DNA of 64,000 nt from positions 427,681-491,680 of the forward strand of contig NZ_JASISY010000002.1 in assembly GCF_030063365.1 (NCBI RefSeq), read 5' to 3'. The DNA comes from Cryobacterium sp. PH29-G1 (GTDB taxonomy: Bacteria; Actinomycetota; Actinomycetes; Actinomycetales; Microbacteriaceae). Every line of letters starts with the position of its first letter. The stretch's first letter is position 1. Below the pieces are notes generated by a model. It ran no database searches. It worked only from the letters and a program-made list of their open reading frames with translations, and was not told the origin of the DNA. The translations under genes were made by a program, and so were the position numbers. Of this stretch, positions 30,140 to 37,151 are shown in pieces.

Positions 30140-32476
30140 CTATTCGATGAAATCGGCGACAGCACGCAAGAACGCAGCCGCAGCGAGGGCACGCGCGGCG
30201 GCATCCGCTTCGCGAGAGCCAGCCGTTGCCTCCGAGCCGGTGAGACCAACGGCGCCAGCAACTCCAACGGATGCCGCGGTACCGCCGTTCTCGTCGCCGC
30301 CTGTGTCAACACCGCCCGGGTCCACAGAGCCCGTGCTGGTACGGCCCGGGTCGATACCGGCCGCGCCGAGCAGGGCCGTGATCGCTCCCGACATCGTGGC
30401 GGGCGCAGCGCCGGTCGACTGGCCAGCCGGTGCAGCCGGTGCAGCCGGTGCAGCCGGTGCAGCCGGGCTCGAGACCAGCGGTGCCAGAAAGATGCGCGTT
30501 TTCGCGGCACGCGGACCGTTGAAATCGGGGTTCTGACGCGGCTGGCTCGCAAATCCTTCCCGTACCTTCGCCAGAAACTCGGCGTTGGTCAGCCGATTTG
30601 CGCTGGGCATCACGAGCAGGCTGGCCACCACGGTGAAGTCGCCGTGCCCACCGGTCTCGTAGGCGACCTCGGTGGGTTTGCACGCGCTGAACAGCACCTC
30701 CCGCGCCAGTGCCCGCTTACCGGCGCGGGCGGGTGTGCCCCGCTTGGCCCGATACTTCTTGCTCGTCGCCTCGTCGGGAATAATGAACCGCGCGCGACGC
30801 CCATGAGGAGCGGATGCCGCACTCAGGTCATCGACGTCGGCTGGCAGCAACTGCAACCGACGTTGGCCGTCTCCGGAGTGGCAGGAGTCGAAAAACGCTG
30901 TAAGACTGACGCCGTCTGGCAACTGGTCGAAGATCTCGCCCAAATCGTCGTCGATGATCAGGTTGCCGTCGCGAAAGTCGATCGGACAGAGGGCTTCGTC
31001 ATATTTCTTCTCCTCGTTGCCGGCCTCAGCTTCGTCGCCATCGAGGTCATCCACATAGGTGCCGTGCCCGGCGTATTGAAAGACCAGAACGTCACCGGTA
31101 GCACTGCTCGAGACCAGGTCCAGCAGTCCGAGCAGAATGTTCTGTCTGGTTGCCTCCGCATCCAGCAGGGTGCGCACCGCGAAACCGGCGGCGGTGAACT
31201 GCGTGGCCCACGCCTCGGCATCCGCAACGCAGCCGAAGAGTGCATCGCCGCCCGGATAGGCGTTGATGCCGACGCAGAGTGCGTGGTGGGTGCCGGCCGG
31301 CCGGGGCGCGGCGGGGCGGGGCACCGGCCACAATTCGTCGCCGAGGTCGCGGGTGGCCGGAAACGATTGGATGCGCGAGCTGCCGGTAACCCGGCGGGCA
31401 ACGCTGTCCATTGTGGGAATATCGTTGTCGAAGCCACCATGGCTGGTGGACGTACTGCGGCTGGTCAACGGGCCAGTCGTCGTTTTCGACCAGATGATGT
31501 CGGCGGCGCCGCCGACACCGGGTGACCCGCTCACGCCGGACAGACCGAATAACCCCGCCAGCACGGGGTCGGCGCGCAGGCATTCCTCAAGGCCGAGAAT
31601 CGGCGAAAACTCCTCGGGTTCGAACGAGGCCCGCACGAGGTAGAGCAAGGATTTTCCGTAGGCGCCGAGACAGGTGTCATCGCGTTCGAGCTTTTCCGTC
31701 ATGGTGAACATGGCGAGCGAGGCCACCTTATTGCCGCACAGGGGCACGATCTGCTTCTCAAAAACATCGGTGCGCACGGCCGGCGCGAGCAGGCTGAGCG
31801 TGGCGAATTCCGGGACTCCAGCCTTCAATGCGGCGGGAATGAAGAACGAGTGAAAGATCGACCCGGCACTGTGCCCAACAGCGTGCACGCTGATCGTGTC
31901 GGGGTGTGCCGTGCAATAGGCCGCGAGTGCCTCTGCCACGTAGCGTGCACCACCATCACCGGCCGAGGCAGCTTCGGCCGAGTGCTTCATCTGCCCCCAG
32001 ATCGCCGGCCCTTGGCCGAAGCGGGCCGCCAGCTCGAGCACCCGGTCCTTCGCGTCGTCGAGCCAGCCGCGGCGGCCGTGTGCCCAATCGCCGACCGCGC
32101 CCGAAATAGCACCCGCGAGGCCCGTCTCCCAGACGAAGTGAATGGGGTAGACGCCGTTCGATTTCCACCAGTCCACCTGGGTGGCGGCGATACGCAGCCC
32201 GGATTGCTCATCGACGAGCCCGCCGTGGGCGTAGAAGACCACTGGCACGACGCCGCCCTGTGCGGCCGCGAAGGCGGGTAGATGCGTGGCGAAGATAGCG
32301 TCGACGTCTTTCTTCGTGGTCGTGAACGCGCCGGTGGACGAAAATTTGCCATCGCTGAGGTTGACGACGTGCGGCCGCAGCTTGGCAAGCTCGCTCTGGG
32401 GCAAGGGCGGTTGTCGCGTCGCGGTACCGGCTGACGGAGCAGTACCAGTCGACTCCGCGGGGCTCAGTTCGGTCAT
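30140..32476 (-). CDS. Caspase-like (C14) protease with N-terminal serine-hydrolase-like domain
   Basis: The 778-aa product has two parts. Residues about 75-300 resemble an alpha/beta hydrolase: VVPVVFYAHGGLVDE (oxyanion region) and HAVGHSAGSIFHS with a GxSxG nucleophile elbow (S203). Residues about 396-660 are a caspase fold: THHALCVGINAYPG, the catalytic His in FQYAGHGTYVDD (H471) and the catalytic Cys in AFFDSCHSGDG (C532). An acidic loop rich in Asp/Glu (475-490) follows the His. The C-terminus is a PAAPAAPAAP stretch plus a Gly/Asp-rich and Ala-rich tail. No signal peptide is seen, so it should act inside the cell. It shares a 246-base promoter region with the metallopeptidase gene. Targets are unknown; orthocaspases cut after Arg/Lys or Asp. 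Confidence 0.88.
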   Translation of the reverse strand: MTELSPAESTGTAPSAGTATRQPPLPQSELAKLRPHVVNLSDGKFSSTGAFTTTKKDVDAIFATHLPAFAAAQGGVVPVVFYAHGGLVDEQSGLRIAATQVDWWKSNGVYPIHFVWETGLAGAISGAVGDWAHGRRGWLDDAKDRVLELAARFGQGPAIWGQMKHSAEAASAGDGGARYVAEALAAYCTAHPDTISVHAVGHSAGSIFHSFFIPAALKAGVPEFATLSLLAPAVRTDVFEKQIVPLCGNKVASLAMFTMTEKLERDDTCLGAYGKSLLYLVRASFEPEEFSPILGLEECLRADPVLAGLFGLSGVSGSPGVGGAADIIWSKTTTGPLTSRSTSTSHGGFDNDIPTMDSVARRVTGSSRIQSFPATRDLGDELWPVPRPAAPRPAGTHHALCVGINAYPGGDALFGCVADAEAWATQFTAAGFAVRTLLDAEATRQNILLGLLDLVSSSATGDVLVFQYAGHGTYVDDLDGDEAEAGNEEKKYDEALCPIDFRDGNLIIDDDLGEIFDQLPDGVSLTAFFDSCHSGDGQRRLQLLPADVDDLSAASAPHGRRARFIIPDEATSKKYRAKRGTPARAGKRALAREVLFSACKPTEVAYETGGHGDFTVVASLLVMPSANRLTNAEFLAKVREGFASQPRQNPDFNGPRAAKTRIFLAPLVSSPAAPAAPAAPAAPAGQSTGAAPATMSGAITALLGAAGIDPGRTSTGSVDPGGVDTGGDENGGTAASVGVAGAVGLTGSEATAGSREADAAARALAAAAFLRAVADFIE

Positions 32477-32587
32477 GGCGCCGTTCCTCTCAGGGTCAGA
32501 TGGCGCTGAAACAGGTGCGCCGCCGCTACGGTGCGGCCCTGCGATTATGGCGCTGAAGCGTTACTGCGGCGTTACTGCACCCCTACC

Positions 32588-32616
32588 TTGACAGTCCCCA
32601 AATTCGGTTGCATAGT
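32588..32616 (+). promoter_or_regulatory. Consensus-like promoter with an overlapping palindrome
   Basis: TTGACA at 32588-32593 is followed after 17 bases by CATAGT at 32611-32616, a plausible -35/-10 pair for the metallopeptidase gene. TTGCATAGTGCAA at 32608-32620, an inverted repeat with 5-bp arms, covers the -10 and could be a repressor site. Exact consensus -35 boxes are uncommon in this GC-rich window. Confidence 0.5.
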
Positions 32617-32676
32617 GCAATTGCGTCGTGCCAGGCACCGCGGCACGTGCATCGTGCAACCACGCACACGTATATC

Positions 32677-32712
32677 GCACACAAGCGGATGTTGCACACA
32701 AGCGGATGTTGC
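32677..32712. repeat. Two tandem 17-bp repeats in the metallopeptidase leader
   Basis: GCACACAAGCGGATGTT occurs at 32677-32693 and again at 32694-32710, directly before the GAGGG ribosome site and ATG at 32723. The copies are identical. Direct repeats near a promoter are the usual target form of SARP regulators, and a SARP gene lies 2.9 kb downstream; this link is only a suggestion. Confidence 0.7.
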
Positions 32713-32722
32713 GAGGGTCGCC

Positions 32723-34396
32723 ATGACGGCAGGAACCGGTTCCGGATCTAATCCGGCGCACAGCGGTCTGCAAGTCGGCCTGACCGTGCTGGCCGAGGGA
32801 CCGTTCACGAGCGGCGCCGATGGGCTCCTCACTACGAGCCTGCGTGTTCCGGTTGAGCGCATTGGACCGGGACCGCGCAGCGCCCGATTCGACGTGATCG
32901 TGCGTCGGCCCGGCGAGAAACCGTTCAGCCTCGACCTCGGCTCCCCGACTCCTCCCTGGATGGTCGTTGATGAGAAACCGCCCGACGATCTCACCGCTCT
33001 GCTGGATGACAGTCGGTTTCTGGCCCAGCAGGTGTACGCGGTGGCGGCATCCACTCTGGCGTTGTTCGAGTCCACTCTGGGACGACGCATGGGCTGGGTG
33101 AACGGAGGTCGGTTGACCATCAGCGCCTACGATCGGGTTGCCTACCGGCAGTCTGGTTACTATCGCGACGACGGGCTGATTCGGTTCGGGCACAAACGCG
33201 ACGGCCGCACGACCAAGGCGGTGCCGCTCGCCCTGTTTCGTGACCTCGTGGCGCACGAGGTCACCCACGCCATCGTTGACGGCTACCGCCCCAAATGGGC
33301 GGATTCCCACGCCGAGACCGACCAATTGGCCATGCACGAGGCTCTAGCCGACCTCGTGGCACTACTCTCGGTGTTTTCTACCCAAGCCCTGGTCGAGAAA
33401 TTGCTCACCCAGGCCGCCGGCAAAGATCTCGATCTCGATACGCTTAACGAAGCAGCACTGTGCACCAACCTGTTTCGCCTCGCCGACGGCTTGTTCAAGC
33501 GCGAAACGGCGCGGCCGTCGCTCGCCCATGACCCCGCGCCCGATTGGCGCACCCAGCGCGACCCCCACCTGCGCGGTGGGGTGATCGTGCAGGTGCTCGT
33601 TCGGGTCGTGGCACGGCTGTGGCTCCAGCGCCTCGACGCGCCCGGCGGCCGCTCCAGCCTGTACCAGGTCGGTCGCGCCGGAGCCACGATTGGCGGTCAG
33701 GTATTGCGGATGCTGATTCGCAGCCTCGGTTACATGGCGCCGGTCGACGTCACGTGGGAAGACCTGCTTCGGGGCATTCTCACCGCCGACATGGCCGTCG
33801 CCCCGGATGATCAACTCGACTATCGCGGTGCCATCGTGCGGGCATTCGCGGAGGCTGGAATCGTGCTGCCCACGGGCAGCGACCTCTACGGTGTATCCGC
33901 CCTCACCGGTCTGCGATACCCCGTGCGACTGGCCTCCCTGAGCTCCGATCCGGAGGAAATTGTGCGGTTTATCTGGGAAAATCCTGCTCTGCTCGCTGCG
34001 GCGAAAATCGACCCGACCAGACCGATTTCGGTTGCCCGGGTGCGGCCGACCCTGCGTGTCGGGCCGGACGGCTTCGTGGTGTCCGAGATCGGTGCCACCT
34101 TCACGCAGGAGTTTCGCCTGAGCGTTACCGCGGCGCGCAAATTCGGGCTCGCCACCCGGGGCCCGGTGTACATTCGCGGCGGCGGGCAGTTGCGTTTTGA
34201 CGAGGGTGGACGCCTGATTTTCGCCTCACTCAAGCCTATTCTCGACCCGGCCCGGCAGCAGGCCAAGCTCGATTCGCGTGAAACGACCCCACCAGCGGAT
34301 GCCGCAGCGCCGGTCCCGCCGGGCCCAGCAGCCCGAGCCATCGCCGCGCCCGCTCCTACCGTGTCCGCCCGGCGCAAACCGACCTTTCACACCTGA
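32723..34396 (+). CDS. Zinc metallopeptidase (HExxH, gluzincin-like), part of caspase cluster
   Basis: The ATG at 32723 has GAGGG a few bases upstream and gives 557 aa; the longer frame upstream is not supported. The zinc site is clear: LVAHEVTHAIVDGY (H178, E179, H182) and, 24 residues later, MHEALADLVALL (E206 as third ligand, D210 after it), the pattern of M4-type gluzincins. Before it lies a beta-rich domain of about 90 residues, and after it a helical region. The last 50 residues are Pro/Ala-rich. There is no signal peptide, so a cytoplasmic protease is predicted. I do not recognise a named family for the whole protein. It is divergent from one caspase gene and convergent with the other, which points to a shared role. 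Confidence 0.75.
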   Translation: MTAGTGSGSNPAHSGLQVGLTVLAEGPFTSGADGLLTTSLRVPVERIGPGPRSARFDVIVRRPGEKPFSLDLGSPTPPWMVVDEKPPDDLTALLDDSRFLAQQVYAVAASTLALFESTLGRRMGWVNGGRLTISAYDRVAYRQSGYYRDDGLIRFGHKRDGRTTKAVPLALFRDLVAHEVTHAIVDGYRPKWADSHAETDQLAMHEALADLVALLSVFSTQALVEKLLTQAAGKDLDLDTLNEAALCTNLFRLADGLFKRETARPSLAHDPAPDWRTQRDPHLRGGVIVQVLVRVVARLWLQRLDAPGGRSSLYQVGRAGATIGGQVLRMLIRSLGYMAPVDVTWEDLLRGILTADMAVAPDDQLDYRGAIVRAFAEAGIVLPTGSDLYGVSALTGLRYPVRLASLSSDPEEIVRFIWENPALLAAAKIDPTRPISVARVRPTLRVGPDGFVVSEIGATFTQEFRLSVTAARKFGLATRGPVYIRGGGQLRFDEGGRLIFASLKPILDPARQQAKLDSRETTPPADAAAPVPPGPAARAIAAPAPTVSARRKPTFHT

Positions 34397-34446
34397 ACGG
34401 CCACACCTGATCGGCCAAATCTGAACGGCCACACCTGAACGGTTCG
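34391..34446. repeat. Four 14-bp tandem repeats spanning the metallopeptidase stop codon
   Basis: The units ACCTGAACGGCCAC, ACCTGATCGGCCAA, ATCTGAACGGCCAC and ACCTGAACGGTTCG follow one another from 34391. The TGA of the first unit is the stop codon of the metallopeptidase gene. The array fills the space up to the stop codon of the convergent caspase gene at 34452. Confidence 0.8.
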
Positions 34447-34451
34447 GCCGG

Positions 34452-35309
34452 TCAAAACGCGGTGCCCCACGCGGTCGATTTGCCGGGAGCCGATGCCTCC
34501 AATTGCGCCCGCTGGTTGAACTTGCGAGCCCGCAGTTTCACGTTGACCTGCTTGATCACCTCCGCCCGGCTCAGAGTCACTCCGGGTTGCAGGGCGTCAA
34601 GCACGAAATGGGTGAATGCCCCGTTGTACCGGCCGTCGAAGTTGGCATCGGCGGCCGTTTGGTCGGCCCGGCAGGCGGCGAAGAGCACCGGCTTCGCCAC
34701 GGCCTTCGACGAGCGAACCAGGTCGCGCAACATACGAGTATCGGCACGATCGGCCTCGGCGCCATTGCGTCCGAGCGGCGTTGGCGGCGGAACAAAGCGC
34801 GGGCGCCGATCGTCCATGGTCGGCAACAGGTCGAGTGCTCGCAGGCCGCTGCCGCTGTGGCAGGTGTCGAGGATCACGTCGAGCAGCACTCCCTTCGGTA
34901 GCCGCGCAAAGATTTCGTGCAGTTCGTCGTCGACGATGAGGGTGTCCGGGTCCCACGCGGTACCCGACTGACGCAGGTCGTAGGTCGCGAACGCCTCGTC
35001 AACCTGGTCGGCTTCATCGCCGCTGGTATCGGGCAGCTGGGTGCCATGGCTCGACATGGTGAACACGATGTGATCGAGGTGCTCGCCCGGCGTATTCGCC
35101 CGATCAAGCGCCTCCGTCAGCGCTCCGAAGACGGCATCCTTGGTTGCGGCCTGGTCGGTCAGGAGCGTGATACTCGTGTCGGCGAAGCCGAAAGCGCGTC
35201 CGAGCAAGGCGCTGACGTCGCTGGCGTCGTTCACACAACCGTGTAACCAGCTCGCCATGGGCAGGTTCTCGAATCGGTTGATTCCTACACACAGTGCGAA
35301 TTGAGACAT
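34452..35309 (-). CDS. Stand-alone caspase-like (C14) protease
   Basis: The ATG at 35309 (after GGAAGG) gives 285 aa that begin MSQFALCVGINRFEN, the first strand of the caspase fold; the longer upstream frame is repeat-derived. The catalytic pair is present: FTMSSHGTQLPDTSGDEAD (H88) and DVILDTCHSGSGL (C150). A DEADQVDEAFATYD loop follows the His, as in metacaspases. No further domain is present and no signal peptide. The protein ends with KSTAWGTAF. Compared with the 778-aa caspase it is only the protease core, and the two share the MxxALCVGIN start and the SCHSG/TCHSG motif. It is divergent from the SARP gene and convergent with the metallopeptidase gene. Confidence 0.88.
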   Translation of the reverse strand: MSQFALCVGINRFENLPMASWLHGCVNDASDVSALLGRAFGFADTSITLLTDQAATKDAVFGALTEALDRANTPGEHLDHIVFTMSSHGTQLPDTSGDEADQVDEAFATYDLRQSGTAWDPDTLIVDDELHEIFARLPKGVLLDVILDTCHSGSGLRALDLLPTMDDRRPRFVPPPTPLGRNGAEADRADTRMLRDLVRSSKAVAKPVLFAACRADQTAADANFDGRYNGAFTHFVLDALQPGVTLSRAEVIKQVNVKLRARKFNQRAQLEASAPGKSTAWGTAF

Positions 35310-35605
35310 GGCCTTCCGATCGTCGGGAGCCGGGTGAACAGGATTTCGCGAACCGGTTGTCGCGAACCGGTTGTCGCGGAGGTGCCGGCTGCACACGGCC
35401 GCAGCAGTTGACGGTAGACCCCTCGGCGTTACCGGCGAGTTACTCGCACGCTGGGGCTGGCCGGCCGGAGCCACGGCAAAACATTCGTATTGACCGAATT
35501 GGCATTGACAACCAGGCCGGGGCTGGCCATTCTGGGCGGTAGCGGCGCCCACCTCATCGTTTCGGGCTGGCTGTGTACCAAGAAAGTTTCGGGGATTGAG
35601 CGCTC
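35310..35605. promoter_or_regulatory. Divergent promoter region of caspase 2 and SARP gene, with 14-bp direct repeats
   Basis: Two identical direct copies of CGCGAACCGGTTGT occupy 35347-35360 and 35361-35374, with a third partial copy CGCGG after them, 38-65 bases upstream of the caspase start. Each copy contains the palindrome AACCGGTT. A TTGACA at about 35505 points toward the SARP gene. Direct repeats of this kind are the typical binding form of SARP regulators. I see no gene in the gap. Confidence 0.5.
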
Positions 35606-36337
35606 ATGGGATATTCGACGATACCGGGCTGGGATCTTCGCGTGCTGGGCTACTGGCAATTGCTCTACAACGGAGCGCCGGTCGAGGTCAGTGCTCGACA
35701 GCAGCGGATGCTCGCCGCGTTAGCCACGCTGCCGACCCAGCCACGGCACGTGCTTGCTGCCCGGCTCTGGCCGAATAGCCCCGAACATCAGTCGGCCGGA
35801 AGCCTGCGGTCGAGCGTCTTTCACATCTCACATGAGTTGCCGCGCCTCCTCAGCGCGACCGACCCCCCGCAGCTCGACGCCGACGTGCACGTTGACCTGC
35901 ACGATGTGCGCGAGTTGATCAGCGAGATCACGCTGTCCGGGCGCCGAACGGTACCGCCGGAGTCCATCGATCTGCTGCAGGAGGCCACCCTGCTACCGGG
36001 CTGGTACGAGGAATGGGTGATGGAGCAGCAGGATCATCTGCTCCATCAGCGCGTGGATGCACTGGAGAGCCTCGCCCGCTCCTATCTGCTGGCCGGTAGT
36101 TTCAGCCGCGCCCTGTGCGCGGCTCGCGCGGCGGCGACGGTGGATCCGCTGCGCGAAAGCGCCCAACATCTGCTGGTGCGGTGCCACCTCGCCGAAGACA
36201 ACTATGCCTCGGCGGTGCAGGTCTACCGCAGTTTTCGCAGCCATCTCGGCCGGGAACTCGGCGTCGAGCCCTCCACCCATTTCGCCGAACTGCTCGGCAT
36301 CGAGCCCACGCTGGTGGTCGATCAGTCCAGATTCTAA
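35606..36337 (+). CDS. SARP-type transcriptional activator (winged helix plus BTAD)
   Basis: The 243-aa protein begins with a winged-helix DNA-binding part (LRVLGYWQLLYNGAPVEVSARQQRMLAALATLP) of the OmpR-like kind found in SARPs and continues with a bacterial transcriptional activation domain of TPR-like helices (LLQEATLLPGWYEEWVMEQQDHLLHQRVDALESLARSYL and CHLAEDNYASAVQVYRSFRSHLGRELGVEPS). There is no ATPase or larger sensor domain, so it is a minimal SARP. SARPs activate secondary-metabolite and stress gene clusters by binding direct repeats. It is transcribed divergently from the second caspase gene, and repeats lie between them and in front of the metallopeptidase, which makes it the likely regulator of this protease cluster. 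Confidence 0.85.
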   Translation: MGYSTIPGWDLRVLGYWQLLYNGAPVEVSARQQRMLAALATLPTQPRHVLAARLWPNSPEHQSAGSLRSSVFHISHELPRLLSATDPPQLDADVHVDLHDVRELISEITLSGRRTVPPESIDLLQEATLLPGWYEEWVMEQQDHLLHQRVDALESLARSYLLAGSFSRALCAARAAATVDPLRESAQHLLVRCHLAEDNYASAVQVYRSFRSHLGRELGVEPSTHFAELLGIEPTLVVDQSRF

Positions 36338-36346
36338 TCCCGGCAG

Positions 36347-37138
36347 TTAGTAGGTCGTGAGGCCGCGCGCGCGAAACTGGTCGCGCACCCGCTCCAGCAG
36401 CGTGGCATCCGGCGGTTGCACCCCGTGCAGCGGGTAGGGAATGGCAAGGCGGTTCCATTTATCCTCACCCATCTGGTGAAACGGCAAAACCTCCACGCGC
36501 GACACGTTCGGCCAGCGGGCCACAATCTCGGCGACCGCGTCGACGTTGTCGACCGCGTCGGTCAGCCCGGGCACCAGCACGAACCGAATCCACACGTCGG
36601 TGCCGCGTGCACAGAGCCGGTCGCCGAATGCGATCGTCGGTGCCAGCTCGCGCCCGGTCACCGCACGATAGGTGTCGGGCAAGCCCGACTTCACGTCGAG
36701 CAGCACCAGGTCGGTGTTATCCAGTAGCGCGTCGGAGGCACTCATACCGAGATACCCCGACGTGTCGAGGGCGGTGTGCACACCGAGCTCGCGGCACTGC
36801 GCAAACACGCGCTCCACGACCGCGGGTTGCATGAGCGGTTCACCGCCCGAGAGCGTCACCCCGCCGCCGGTCGCCGCGAACACCCCCCGATAACGACGGA
36901 TGCGTTCCAACACCTCGTCTATCGGCGTGAGCACCCCGTCGCGCATCTTCCAGGTGTCGGGATTATGGCAGTACTGGCAGCGCAGCAGGCAACCAGAAAG
37001 AAAGAAGGTCAGCCGGGTGCCCGGACCATCGACGGCCGTGACCAGTTCCCAGGAGTGCACGCTCGCTATCGTGCCGGTGCGATGCCCCTCTACCTGCTCG
37101 TGGTGAAATTCCGGTCGACCCAGCTGTACCGCAACCAT
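36347..37138 (-). CDS. pflA: Pyruvate formate-lyase activating enzyme
   Basis: This 263-aa radical-SAM protein carries the activase motif FFLSGCLLRCQYCHNPDTW with C50, C54 and C57 binding the iron-sulfur cluster, followed by GGGVTLSGGEPLMQP and the HTALDTSGYL substrate-loop segments. It removes a hydrogen atom from a glycine of the lyase to make it active; this works only without oxygen. It lies 13 bases after the pflB stop codon and is co-transcribed with it. The C-terminus converges with the SARP gene, leaving a 9-base gap. Confidence 0.95.
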   Translation of the reverse strand: MVAVQLGRPEFHHEQVEGHRTGTIASVHSWELVTAVDGPGTRLTFFLSGCLLRCQYCHNPDTWKMRDGVLTPIDEVLERIRRYRGVFAATGGGVTLSGGEPLMQPAVVERVFAQCRELGVHTALDTSGYLGMSASDALLDNTDLVLLDVKSGLPDTYRAVTGRELAPTIAFGDRLCARGTDVWIRFVLVPGLTDAVDNVDAVAEIVARWPNVSRVEVLPFHQMGEDKWNRLAIPYPLHGVQPPDATLLERVRDQFRARGLTTY

Positions 37139-37151
37139 TGGAGGCCCGCCC

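Noticed and set aside
29768..31525. 585-aa open frame on the forward strand over the 17-bp array and the caspase gene
   Set aside because: It is a shadow of the array plus the antisense of the caspase gene; its residues are low-complexity Arg/Ala/Ser and it has no ribosome site.
32531..32722. N-terminal extension of the metallopeptidase
   Set aside because: It would cover the promoter, palindrome and 17-bp repeats; the ATG at 32723 has a proper ribosome site.
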